DNA from: Empedobacter falsenii
GTDB lineage: Bacteria > Bacteroidota > Bacteroidia > Flavobacteriales > Weeksellaceae
Length of the DNA stretch: 64,000 nt
Reading direction: 5' to 3'
NCBI RefSeq assembly: GCF_013488205.1
Contig: NZ_CP040908.1
Coordinates: forward strand, 2,023,876 to 2,087,875
This document shows positions 34,814-43,299 of the stretch, one piece after another (within the stretch, counting starts at the first letter, position 1; each line of letters opens with the position of its first letter). The position numbers were made by a program, and so were the translations under genes. The notes under the pieces are model-generated. The model was not told the DNA's origin. It made no database searches and was given only the letters and a program-made list of their open reading frames with translations.

Positions 34814-35752
34814 ATGAAAGAATTAATCAAAAAATTAAAAAAACAAGGCTATTTTGAAGATAATTTAGGACTCGAAAAAGTCAAAATCAATGAATTAGAA
34901 GATCAGTTGAATTCTAAAATCCCCGATTTTTTCAAAGAATATCTTAAATACTTCGGTTTCAATGAAAATGTATTTTGGAGCATTTTTAATGAAGAAGATG
35001 ATTTTGTGGAGCAAAATGAACTCATTCAAGAACTTGGACATACTAATTTCATTGCAATTGGTGATGAATATGCCGAAAATTTAATTGTTACACATACCGG
35101 AACGCAACAACTTTATTTGTTAGAAGATGACCTTTTGATTGATCTTAAAACCACTTTTAAACAGATGTTACATGAAGCCATTTCAACGTTCGATTTACCA
35201 GATTTTGATGCGCTACAAAACACTGAGTCTTCATTTAAAGTCTTGTTAGAACGTAAAACTGAAATTACAACTGCATTAATAGATAGTTTGAATACACTAA
35301 TTAATGAAGCAGCAGAAAATGACGATCAATTGTATTCTGTTATAATTTCAACCGATAAAAATGGAAATTACAATGTTTCTGGTGGAAGTTTCAATGATTT
35401 TAAAACCAAAACAGATTCTGAGAACATCAATTATGATGACTTGTTTAATGCAAAAACATCAAAATATCAAGGAAAATTGGATTTTAGTTTTCTAAAACAA
35501 GAATCTAACTTAACGAATAAAAAAGCTTTGGATTTACTTTGTTTAGACGTTTTACGAGAACTAAAAAATGACAATTATTTCGAAGATCAAGTTGAAAATA
35601 TTTCGATTTCAGTAGAATCAACAGATGTTGATATCTTCACAGAAGACTCCTATGATGATGCGTTAACAAAGCGAAAAAACTTAGTAACAACAATTAGACG
35701 ATTTTGGGAAACGCCTTATGACAGAGCACGATTATTGATTGAAGTTTTATAA
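34814..35752 (+). CDS. SUKH-like (SMI1/KNR4) protein with DUF4303-like C-terminal half
   Basis: 312 residues, soluble and very acidic. Residues 1-130 resemble the SMI1/KNR4 (SUKH) fold: INELEDQLNSKIPDFFKEYL, FVEQNELIQELGHTNFIAIG and LYLLEDDLLIDLKTTFKQML. Residues 150-312 (ALIDSLNTLINEAAENDDQL, YSVIISTDKNGNYNVSGGSF) resemble DUF4303. Both folds are used as immunity proteins against secreted nuclease toxins. No toxin lies next to it. The fusion suggests an orphan or broad immunity protein. The assignment by eye is moderate. Confidence 0.65.
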   Translation: MKELIKKLKKQGYFEDNLGLEKVKINELEDQLNSKIPDFFKEYLKYFGFNENVFWSIFNEEDDFVEQNELIQELGHTNFIAIGDEYAENLIVTHTGTQQLYLLEDDLLIDLKTTFKQMLHEAISTFDLPDFDALQNTESSFKVLLERKTEITTALIDSLNTLINEAAENDDQLYSVIISTDKNGNYNVSGGSFNDFKTKTDSENINYDDLFNAKTSKYQGKLDFSFLKQESNLTNKKALDLLCLDVLRELKNDNYFEDQVENISISVESTDVDIFTEDSYDDALTKRKNLVTTIRRFWETPYDRARLLIEVL

Positions 35753-35754
35753 AA

Positions 35755-35786
35755 ATAAGCCAAACTTCCTAAGAAATTTGGCTTAT
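35755..35786 (+). terminator. Terminator between the SUKH-like and lipoate ligase genes
   Basis: ATAAGCCAAA (35755-35764) pairs with TTTGGCTTAT (35777-35786). It separates two convergent genes. The T-run after it is weak. Confidence 0.6.
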
Positions 35787-35790
35787 CATT

Positions 35791-36777
35791 TTATCGAAAT
35801 AATTCTAAAATCTCGTCTATTGTAACCTTTCCAAAATAATCTGTTACATCAACAGAATTCAGAACTTTTGCAATCTCTTTGTCGTTATGTTTTACACCAA
35901 CTAGTTTATTTTCTAATACTTCTATCGGTTCTGAAGCAAAGAAATCGCCAAATATTTTAGCTTTTTCTATTGTTCCGCCTCGCTCAACATCCAAATGAAC
36001 TTCGATAAAACCTGCTGGAATTTTCTTCGCATTTTTGAAATTATATTTCGGTGAAAAACCAAAATTCCAATCCCATGTTTGGTATTTTTCTTCAATCAAT
36101 TTCGCTACACCATTCAAATCTTCGGTTGTTAAATGATAAATTGTTGCTCCTTCATTTGTTGCTAACAGTTCATCAATCAACAAAGCTTTCAGTTCATCCG
36201 TCGTCATTTCATTTGGAAAATATTCAATCAAATTAATCACACGCGCGCGATTAGATTTTATGGCTTTATCCACATATTTTAAGGGATTAATTTTTAATGC
36301 ATCGCCTAAAACAGACATATCCGAATTAAAAAGGATCGTTCCGTGTTGAATCATTTTGCCATTACGAGCCAATTTCGCATTTCCACTAAACTTTTTACCA
36401 TCAACCAACAAATCGTTTCTTCCCTCCAATTTTGCAGGAACATTCAGATCGTTTAATAATTTGACTACAGGTTCTGTAAAAGTCGAAAAATCCATAAAAT
36501 CATTCTGTCCCAATAAGGTATGGAAAGAAAAATTTAGATTCCCTAAATCGTGATAAACAGCTCCACCACCCGACATACGACGAACAACTTTGATGTTATT
36601 TTCGGTCACATAATCCAAATTAATTTCGGCCAATGTATTCTGAAATTTCCCAACAATTATTGACGGTGCATTGATGTACAACAAAAAAATATCTTCCGTT
36701 GGATAATGGTACAATAAATATTCTTCTAAAGCTATATTGAAATACGCATCGTGAGATGGCGAATCGATGATAATCAT
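35791..36777 (-). CDS. lplA: Lipoate--protein ligase
   Basis: 328 residues with the full LplA layout. The catalytic domain has VVRRMSGGGAVYHDLGNLNF (lipoate-adenylate loop) and LLVDGKKFSGNAKLARNGKM with the conserved Lys, then QHGTILFNSDMSVL. A C-terminal accessory domain covers about 240-328 (YNFKNAKKIPAGFIEVHLDV). The enzyme activates free lipoate with ATP and transfers it to the lipoyl domains of 2-oxo acid dehydrogenases and GcvH, so it scavenges exogenous or recycled lipoate. It is a single gene and starts at ATG 36777. Confidence 0.92.
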   Translation of the reverse strand: MIIIDSPSHDAYFNIALEEYLLYHYPTEDIFLLYINAPSIIVGKFQNTLAEINLDYVTENNIKVVRRMSGGGAVYHDLGNLNFSFHTLLGQNDFMDFSTFTEPVVKLLNDLNVPAKLEGRNDLLVDGKKFSGNAKLARNGKMIQHGTILFNSDMSVLGDALKINPLKYVDKAIKSNRARVINLIEYFPNEMTTDELKALLIDELLATNEGATIYHLTTEDLNGVAKLIEEKYQTWDWNFGFSPKYNFKNAKKIPAGFIEVHLDVERGGTIEKAKIFGDFFASEPIEVLENKLVGVKHNDKEIAKVLNSVDVTDYFGKVTIDEILELFR

Positions 36778-36819
36778 ACAAATTATTTTTGCAAAGTTAG
36801 GAAGAAATTTATGGAATCA

Positions 36820-36851
36820 AAAAGAGACAACTTTCCTAAAAAAGTTGTCTC
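36820..36851 (-). terminator. Terminator of the BtuB-like receptor gene
   Basis: GAGACAACTTT (36824-36834) pairs with AAAGTTGTCTC (36841-36851). On the minus strand TTTTTG follows the stem. Confidence 0.8.
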
Positions 36852-36903
36852 ACCGCATTTATAATATAAACTATTAAAGAGAATTTTAAATGTTTGTCAT
36901 CAT

Positions 36904-38763
36904 CTAAATTCCTGTAAATTTGACTCCTAAACTCATCCAAGTTGTTGGTAACGGAATTGCTCCAGCTTCGTTATATGTTGTGTTAAAAATGTTTTGCGCA
37001 TCAAAATAAATACTCAAATTATTTTTGAATGAATGATTAATTCTTGCATCAGTAATCCAATAAGATTTATACGATTGACGTGTATTATAACGATTTGCAA
37101 AACTTAAAGTAGTTCTTCCGATTGTGTAATCTATTGTATTGATTAGCTGATGTTTTAAACTTTCTATTTTATATTTAGAATTGTATTGATCATCCACATT
37201 TTTAAACTCAGGATCAAGATAAGAATAGCTCAAAGAAAACTTCAAATTTTGATTCGCAGAAAGATTTGCTAAGTACGAAATCTTCGTATTAAATCCATTC
37301 GTTCTCAAGTCTCCAAAGTTTTGCGCTTCCCAAGGTTCGTTAGATGTTAAACGTACCCAATCGATAAAATCTGTGATCGAACGATAAAAATAATAGGCAT
37401 TAAACGTCCAATTTCTCTTGTTGTATTTGAATCCAATTTCGGTTTGAAAAGCCTTCTCAGATTCTACATTTGCATTTCCTATATTTCCTGGTCGCTGATC
37501 TAAATATAAATCTGTAAACGAAGGAATTCGCTGACTTGTCCCTGCATTTACCATCAATTTCAAGTTCGAATTTACCGCATAACTAGCATCAATTCCCGGA
37601 AATGCTTGCCAACCATATTGCGAATTATAGTTAACATACGTTCCGACATTTACATTCAATTTTGGTGTAATATCCGTTTTATATTCCGCATAAAATCCAA
37701 TATTATCGCGAGTATGATTTTTGATACTTGTGGACGAAATTTGCTCATTTCGGTATTCAGCTCCTACTCCAATTTGCCCTTTATTCAATTGATACGTAGA
37801 ATTCACTTCTCCCGAAATAGAATTTGAATAATGCAGAGAACGAGCTTTGCTCAAATCATTTTTATAATAGCGATAATCATCGAAATTGTAACGATAACTC
37901 ACTCGTGGTGCTAACGTAATTCGATTCGATAATTGATGCTTAGATTGAATGTTAACTAATGTTGTTTCAATCAATTCTTTCGAATTTTTATCACCCGGTG
38001 AAGCATAAAAACCATTTGCTCCAAATCCATTTTTTACATAACCATACGAAGCAACTAAACTATTGGCATCATCAAACTGAAAGTTTCCTTGATAATATAA
38101 TTTATTGTTCTCGTAAGCCGTATTGTATCGGTATCCATTTCCCCAATCATGGCTCACATACAACTGATGTTGATGCGTTTCTTTTGCCAAATTCGCACCA
38201 AGCTGCACACCTCTACTAGTGTAGGTATCGCCTGTATCTTCGGTATCTTTCTTAAAATTTGTTCCAAAATAGGTATTCGCATAAACGCCCGTTTTCTTTG
38301 GTTGACGCGTGACAATATTAATAACACCTGTCAAACTATTATTTCCGTAAACACGAGCAGCCGGACCACGTACCACTTCAATTCTGTCAATCGCTTCTAG
38401 AGGAATGGGAAGATTTAACGCATTATGAGCCGTTTGATGATCCATAATTTTTACTCCATTCAACAAAATCAATGTTTGCTCAAAACTTCCGCCATCCATC
38501 GAAATATCAGCTTGCGTTCCAAACGGTCCTCGTTGACGCAAGTCTATTCCAGATGCATACTGCAACACATCCTGTAAAGAACGTGCAGGTAATTTGTTTA
38601 TTTCTGATTTACTTAACACATAAATGTTTCTATTTTCTTTAGAAAGTGGCGTATTCAGACGGTTATCTAAAATAGAAACTTCACCTATTGCAATGGTATC
38701 ATTCGCATTTTGTGCAAAAATACTTTGTGCAGCTAAACACAATACCATAGTAATCTTCTTCAT
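36904..38763 (-). CDS. TonB-dependent receptor, BtuB/siderophore-like
   Basis: 619 residues with a signal peptide (MKKITMVLCLAAQSIFAQ). No CarboxypepD_reg domain precedes the plug. The TonB-box region (DTIAIGEVSILDNRL) is followed by plug motifs LPARSLQDVLQYASGIDLRQ, LILLNGVKIMDH and IDRIEVVRGPAARVYGNNSL. The barrel ends TTWMSLGVKFTGI. Length and plug resemble the vitamin B12/siderophore class. No cobalamin riboswitch is visible in the 87 bp upstream. A MocR-type regulator gene is divergent there, which suggests control by, or uptake of, something linked to PLP or amino compounds. The substrate is unproven. Confidence 0.87.
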   Translation of the reverse strand: MKKITMVLCLAAQSIFAQNANDTIAIGEVSILDNRLNTPLSKENRNIYVLSKSEINKLPARSLQDVLQYASGIDLRQRGPFGTQADISMDGGSFEQTLILLNGVKIMDHQTAHNALNLPIPLEAIDRIEVVRGPAARVYGNNSLTGVINIVTRQPKKTGVYANTYFGTNFKKDTEDTGDTYTSRGVQLGANLAKETHQHQLYVSHDWGNGYRYNTAYENNKLYYQGNFQFDDANSLVASYGYVKNGFGANGFYASPGDKNSKELIETTLVNIQSKHQLSNRITLAPRVSYRYNFDDYRYYKNDLSKARSLHYSNSISGEVNSTYQLNKGQIGVGAEYRNEQISSTSIKNHTRDNIGFYAEYKTDITPKLNVNVGTYVNYNSQYGWQAFPGIDASYAVNSNLKLMVNAGTSQRIPSFTDLYLDQRPGNIGNANVESEKAFQTEIGFKYNKRNWTFNAYYFYRSITDFIDWVRLTSNEPWEAQNFGDLRTNGFNTKISYLANLSANQNLKFSLSYSYLDPEFKNVDDQYNSKYKIESLKHQLINTIDYTIGRTTLSFANRYNTRQSYKSYWITDARINHSFKNNLSIYFDAQNIFNTTYNEAGAIPLPTTWMSLGVKFTGI

Positions 38764-38850
38764 TTTTGACTAATTATTTAATTAATTGAGTTAAATCTGA
38801 TGCGAAAGTAGTACCTTTCCGACCTATCATAATATACCAGTTTACAGATA
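38764..38850. promoter_or_regulatory. Shared control region of the receptor and MocR-type genes
   Basis: Only 87 bp separate the two divergent start codons, so both promoters and any MocR operator must lie here. No exact TAnnTTTG box or clear operator repeat stands out. The regulator probably controls itself and the receptor; that is inferred from gene order. Confidence 0.4.
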
Positions 38851-40332
38851 ATGAATAGTCCGGCTGAAATACCATACAAAAGTTTTATCAAAATCGAACG
38901 CAATTCGGATACACCGATTTATCTTCAATTAGCGAATCAACTGGCTAAAGCTATACAATTAGGCTATATTCCAACTGGAACAAAATTACTTGGAACGAGG
39001 CAATTAAGTGAGATTTTAACGCTTCATCGCAATACAATTGTCAATAGTTTTCAGGAACTTGAAGCTCAAGGTTGGATAGAAATCGTTCCAAATAAAGGAA
39101 GTTATGTGTTAAGTCAAACTTCTCAAAAATTTCAAAAAACCATTGTTCCAAAACAATTTTCAATCAATTTGTATCCTGATAAAACGGGTTTTCAATTTGA
39201 ACAATCGATACTTTTGGATAATCCATACGAAAATTTTAATCAACGATTATATTTAACCGATGGAATAATCGATCATCGGTTAGCAGAACTAAAACTTCCT
39301 GCTAAATTATATTCAGCTATTTTAAAACGAAAAACGTCAATTTCGAAGGTAAATCAGTCCAAAAATGAGTACTTTTTAAAGAATTTAGCAAATTATCTCA
39401 ACTTGACACGAGGTTTACATATTTCGAAAGAGAATATTTTGGTAACGAGAAGTTCAGAAATTTCACTTTTTCTGATTGCTGAAATTCTACTAAAACAAAA
39501 TGATGTTGTTGCTGTCGCAAATTTAAGTTATTATAAAAGTAACATGATTTTTCAGACCCAATTTGCTAAAATCAAACAAATAAAAACGGATGAATTTGGA
39601 ATTGACACCGATGATTTAAGAAAATTATGCGAGCAATTTCCAATACGAATTGTATATGTTACACCCCATCACCATTATCCAACAACGGTTACGCTAAGTT
39701 CGCAAAGAAGAGTTGAATTACTGCAACTTTCGCAGGAATTTGGGTTTGCAATTGTAGAAGATGATTACGATTTTGATTTCCATTACAGCAATCATCCTAT
39801 TTTACCTTTGGCAAGTTCGGATCAAAATGGAATGGTTGTTTACACAGGAAAATTTGGTCATTATCTTGCACCAGGTTATCGAATTGGATTTATTGTCGCA
39901 CCGAAAAATCTAATTCTCGAAGCGAAGAAACATTTGTCTATTCTTGATCAGCAAGTTGATCCATTTATCGAGCAAGTTTTAGGTGAAATGATTAGCGAAG
40001 GTGAAATTAATCGAATTCTAAAAAAACATCGTAAAACTTATCGAGAACGCCGTGATTATTTTTGTCATAAATTAAAAACGGAATTAAACGATCTAATCAG
40101 TTTTACGAGTCCAAATGGAGGTTTAGCGGTTTGGATTAATTTTAATCAACCTATAAATTTGATGGAATTAAAACGAAATTGTGCAAAAAATGAATTGTTT
40201 ATTCCGCAAACAATTTTATATCAAACCCAACATCAAACTGGAATTCGTCTTGGATTTGCTCATCTAAATTTTGAAGAAATAGATGAAGTAATTTCAATTT
40301 TGAAACAAGAAATCATAAAAAAAGCTGAATAA
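38851..40332 (+). CDS. MocR/PdxR-type GntR-aminotransferase regulator lacking the PLP lysine
   Basis: 493 residues. An N-terminal GntR winged helix (about 20-90) reads PIYLQLANQLAKAIQLGYIP, then TRQLSEILTLHRNTIVNSFQ. The rest is a class I aminotransferase-like domain: YVTPHHHYPTTVTLSSQRRV, IVEDDYDFDF with the PLP-ring Asp, and GIRLGFAHL near the end. At the usual Schiff-base site (family pattern G-T-F-S-K-x-L-x-P) this protein reads GKFGHYLAP, so residue 337 is His, with a Lys three residues before. It may bind PLP non-covalently or another ligand. It is divergent from the TonB receptor it probably controls. Confidence 0.87.
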   Translation: MNSPAEIPYKSFIKIERNSDTPIYLQLANQLAKAIQLGYIPTGTKLLGTRQLSEILTLHRNTIVNSFQELEAQGWIEIVPNKGSYVLSQTSQKFQKTIVPKQFSINLYPDKTGFQFEQSILLDNPYENFNQRLYLTDGIIDHRLAELKLPAKLYSAILKRKTSISKVNQSKNEYFLKNLANYLNLTRGLHISKENILVTRSSEISLFLIAEILLKQNDVVAVANLSYYKSNMIFQTQFAKIKQIKTDEFGIDTDDLRKLCEQFPIRIVYVTPHHHYPTTVTLSSQRRVELLQLSQEFGFAIVEDDYDFDFHYSNHPILPLASSDQNGMVVYTGKFGHYLAPGYRIGFIVAPKNLILEAKKHLSILDQQVDPFIEQVLGEMISEGEINRILKKHRKTYRERRDYFCHKLKTELNDLISFTSPNGGLAVWINFNQPINLMELKRNCAKNELFIPQTILYQTQHQTGIRLGFAHLNFEEIDEVISILKQEIIKKAE

Positions 40333-40346
40333 ATTTCAGCTTTTAT
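40317..40346 (+). terminator. Terminator at the end of the MocR-type gene
   Basis: AAAGCTGAA (40321-40329) pairs with TTTCAGCTTT around the stop codon and is followed by T/A-rich sequence. It also serves the convergent DUF4442 gene. Confidence 0.65.
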
Positions 40347-40349
40347 ATT

Positions 40350-40805
40350 TTATTTTTTATCTCTCAACTTGAATGTCCACGTAAATTGAAATTCTGAAAC
40401 AACATCTCCTTCTTCATCTACGCCTCTACTTGTCACATTTAGTGATATACCTTTCTTGGTTTCAATCGCTTCTTTTATAGCCGCATCTATTTTTTCTCCA
40501 TCTTCGCAAGTAAACACAATTTTACCAATAGCTTTTTTCAAATACTTCGATTGCATTCCCAAAACCAACATCGAAATATCTTCTCCTGATTTCGAAATCT
40601 TAGCATTTGCCATCAAACCTGAAGAAAACTCTGCCGCCATTCCTTGCACTGCCCAAAACATACTTTTGAATGGATTTTGATTAAGGAATCCATATTTTAC
40701 TCGTGTCGAAACTTTATTTTCTTCCCACGATTCCAAACGAACACCCGCAATCCATGCAATCGGAATTTGAGTTGTCAATATATTTTTAAAAAGTTCTTTG
40801 TTCAT
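40350..40805 (-). CDS. DUF4442 hot-dog-fold protein (putative thioesterase)
   Basis: 151 residues forming one hot-dog domain: IPIAWIAGVRLESWEENKVS, RVKYGFLNQNPFKSMFWAVQ, GMAAEFSSGLMANAKIS, then KIVFTCEDGEKIDAAIKEAI. This is the DUF4442 pattern, related to acyl-CoA thioesterases. Q/GMAAE marks the usual active-site helix. The substrate is unknown. It is monocistronic and convergent with the MocR-type gene. Confidence 0.82.
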   Translation of the reverse strand: MNKELFKNILTTQIPIAWIAGVRLESWEENKVSTRVKYGFLNQNPFKSMFWAVQGMAAEFSSGLMANAKISKSGEDISMLVLGMQSKYLKKAIGKIVFTCEDGEKIDAAIKEAIETKKGISLNVTSRGVDEEGDVVSEFQFTWTFKLRDKK

Positions 40806-40896
40806 ATTTATATGATACTTGTGATTTTATTGAAAATCCAATATAAAAATAAATCTTGAAATAGAGAACTATAATTAAAACAGATTTTAAGTATTC

Positions 40897-41232
40897 CTAT
40901 AAATTCAACATCTTTTTCCATTTACTAATTGAATTTCTACTTACTTTAAAATGTTTGGCAACAGTTGAATTGGATAACTTATGCTCTTCTTGATAATTCA
41001 ACATATATATAATATCTGATTTTTCATAGGCTCTATGTTTTTGATTTTCATGATCAATATTGTACGAAGTATTAAAAATAATCTTGTTTACACGTATAAT
41101 ATCTAGTGATGAAAAACTTTCTTTTTCTAAAAAATTTTTCACAAATTTTAATTTAGTTGGAAACTTCTCCACCACTAGATCAAAGTATATTTGTTTGTAG
41201 TTAGGTGTTATTTTTGGTATTTGTTGATCCAT
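40897..41232 (-). CDS. Small HTH protein (downstream member of twin pair)
   Basis: 111 residues. The N-terminal part (ITPNYKQIYFDLVVEKFPTK) is conserved in Weeksellaceae homologues that are often labelled transposase-like. The C-terminal HTH reads YMLNYQEEHKLSNSTVAKHF then KVSRNSISKWKKMLNL. There is no catalytic DDE domain, so this is a DNA-binding protein only. It overlaps the upstream HTH gene by 25 bp and is the last gene of a three-gene operon behind a secreted surface protein gene. Confidence 0.7.
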   Translation of the reverse strand: MDQQIPKITPNYKQIYFDLVVEKFPTKLKFVKNFLEKESFSSLDIIRVNKIIFNTSYNIDHENQKHRAYEKSDIIYMLNYQEEHKLSNSTVAKHFKVSRNSISKWKKMLNL

Positions 41233-41627
41233 TTGTATAAGGTAGTTTTGGGTATTTTGTATTCTTCGATAACTTGAGTTTTTGTCATTTTACCTTTTTC
41301 TATTCGTTCTAAAATAAAATTTATGATCTCTTTTGTATAAATATTTTTTCGGAATTGAGGTACTGTTGATAATTCATCAGATTTCGTTGAATCATAATTT
41401 TTTGGAGAAAATAAAATAAGATGTTGAGTATAAAGCCTAAAGAAATCATATTGTAAGAGTTTACTCCATCTTAATAAATTATCTGTATTGATACTTTTTG
41501 ATTGATACATTTCCAAAACTTCAGTTTCATTACATTTTAGAAAGTTACAGATACGAGGTAAGTCAATACCTCGTTCTGCAACCAAAAGTTCAATTAGATT
41601 TCCTATATGAAAGTCTTTGTAGTTCAT
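41208..41627 (-). CDS. Small HTH protein (upstream member of twin pair)
   Basis: 139 residues. The N-terminal helical part (LIELLVAERGIDLPRICNFL, CNETEVLEMYQSKSINTDNL, LRWSKLLQYDFFRLYTQHLI) resembles a Cro/XRE-like domain. A C-terminal HTH (EIINFILERIEKGKMTKTQV, IEEYKIPKTTLYKWINKYQK) resembles the DNA-binding domain of transposases. It starts 5 bp after the secreted protein gene and overlaps the second HTH gene, so the three are co-transcribed. The pairing of two such HTH proteins after a QVGINT-type protein recurs in this family as I recall it. The role is presumably regulatory. Confidence 0.7.
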   Translation of the reverse strand: MNYKDFHIGNLIELLVAERGIDLPRICNFLKCNETEVLEMYQSKSINTDNLLRWSKLLQYDFFRLYTQHLILFSPKNYDSTKSDELSTVPQFRKNIYTKEIINFILERIEKGKMTKTQVIEEYKIPKTTLYKWINKYQK

Positions 41628-41632
41628 TTTTA

Positions 41633-43000
41633 TTATTGTCCTGTAATTTGTTCTATACGAATAAAAACTTTTTGTTTTGTTACATCAGTAATGTTAGCTG
41701 TAGGATCCATACCCGCCATAACAGTTACTATGTATGCAACCTTTGTTATAGAAGATGTGTCTATCCACGAATAATATCTATATTCTGGACCTCCACTATT
41801 AGCATTGTAGATTCCTTGGTCTCCCCACGCTCCTGTAGAACCTGTAGGTGTCAAGGTTCTCCATGTATTTCCTGTCCCTCCTCCTGGAGTTTTAGACGGA
41901 ACTTTTAAATTACCTCCTGCATCAGTTATTTGCCCTCCATAAAAAGTTGAATAATTCCACATAAGTACTTTACCTTCATTACTGTTATTTCTTAATAAGA
42001 CATTATTCTCAACACCACTAGCAGTAGAAGTTGTATTATTAGTGGATGTTGCAGCTGCAGTCTGAAGTGAATGTCTCATAAAGACTTTTATCGTATAAAG
42101 TCCATCTGGAGTAGTCGCATCCACAGTAAATCCTTTAGTGCCAGTATCTGGATCTGTTACAAACTTCATATAATCCATCACAGCTACAATTTTGTAATCT
42201 GCATTTACTTGGGTACCAACAGTTACATCTTTACAACCTTTTATATCTGTATTTGCTGCAAAAAACGGAGTTAAATCAAATGAAATTCCAATTGGTGAAG
42301 ATTGTGATGCATTGGGCATCCCTTGAATGGCAAAAACAAGATACCCAGAACCATGTTCCAATTTACCATCGGCTATAGTTGCAGTAATGTTTGGATTACC
42401 AACCGAAGTAAATGAAGCCCCTACAAACTTACCTCCATTACCTCCAGAATAAGGCACTTTAATTATACTTCCTGAAATAATGGGCTTTGGAGTATTCCCA
42501 TCAATAGATTGAGAAGGATCAATTGTAGAAGCAATACAATTTACTGTTGCAGATCCTTTTACAGAAGTATTATCTTCAATGCTTCTCCATTCATTTCCAT
42601 TCCAAAAGTAATAACCTTTCGGAATAGTCGCTCCTGTATTATAAATAAATAATCCTTGAGGTTGATTAGAAATATCATTATCTCCATCTGAATTAAGATC
42701 CATTGTATTTGAAGTTAAATCAACTCTTGGGACCAGCATTCCTTTATTTTTAGATGAAATATCAAGCATCGCATATGGATTAGGTGTAGTTCCTATGCCT
42801 GTTGCGCCAGATTGTGTCACAATAAAATCATCTTCCATTTGTTTAGGAGTCGGAGTTCCTGTCAAAGGATTTGTAGTTGCGGTTGATGATTTACCATCAA
42901 CATTCAATAATCCTTGCGGATTTGATGTATTAATTCCTACTTGTGAATAAGACGAAATAGAAATAAGTACTAATGAAATTGTAAATAATTTTTTAATCAT
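41633..43000 (-). CDS. Secreted QVGINT-type surface protein, long form
   Basis: 455 residues. The signal peptide ends at SSYSQ and the mature protein begins VGINTSNPQGLLNVDGKSS, the hallmark of a large set of Flavobacteriia surface proteins. A short conserved module (AMLDISSKNKGMLVPRVDLT, PQGLFIYNTGATIPKGYYFW, NGNEWRSIE) follows, as in phage-tail-fibre-like N-terminal regions. A unique Gly/Thr/Ser-rich beta domain covers 170-455. An adhesin or matrix role is likely but unproven. It heads an operon with twin HTH genes. A divergent membrane-bound regulator gene lies 299 bp away. Confidence 0.75.
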   Translation of the reverse strand: MIKKLFTISLVLISISSYSQVGINTSNPQGLLNVDGKSSTATTNPLTGTPTPKQMEDDFIVTQSGATGIGTTPNPYAMLDISSKNKGMLVPRVDLTSNTMDLNSDGDNDISNQPQGLFIYNTGATIPKGYYFWNGNEWRSIEDNTSVKGSATVNCIASTIDPSQSIDGNTPKPIISGSIIKVPYSGGNGGKFVGASFTSVGNPNITATIADGKLEHGSGYLVFAIQGMPNASQSSPIGISFDLTPFFAANTDIKGCKDVTVGTQVNADYKIVAVMDYMKFVTDPDTGTKGFTVDATTPDGLYTIKVFMRHSLQTAAATSTNNTTSTASGVENNVLLRNNSNEGKVLMWNYSTFYGGQITDAGGNLKVPSKTPGGGTGNTWRTLTPTGSTGAWGDQGIYNANSGGPEYRYYSWIDTSSITKVAYIVTVMAGMDPTANITDVTKQKVFIRIEQITGQ

Positions 43001-43249
43001 AGGTTTTAATTTTGATTGTTTTTGAAATTTCTAAAGGAGTAGAATAGATTGATTTTTGGTTGATCATTTTCTTTTGACAAAATTCAATTTTCAAAAAATT
43101 TCGCACTGCATTTTTACAACTATAAAACCTATACAAAGCAAAAAACCACCTATACATTATCTATACAAATAATTGTATTTAATTATATACCAATTATTTA
43201 AATAATATTTTTAAAAAGAAATAAAATGAATGAAGTTTTTACTTATTAC

Positions 43250-43257
43250 TATATTTG
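43250..43257 (+). promoter_or_regulatory. -7 box of the TPR-HTH regulator gene
   Basis: TATATTTG is an exact TAnnTTTG match 42 bases before ATG 43300, in the 299-bp region between divergent genes. The -33 element is weak. Confidence 0.45.
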
Positions 43258-43299
43258 TAATACTCTCGTACTAATACCTACCTGTTAAAACCAATCAAC

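Noticed and set aside
38764-38850. Cobalamin riboswitch before the BtuB-like receptor
   Set aside because: Only 87 bp are available and no B12-box-like sequence or stem set is seen.
41498-41908. Plus-strand open frame across the HTH and surface-protein genes
   Set aside because: Cys/Tyr/Ser-rich translation without any domain. It covers the junction of two convincing minus-strand genes.
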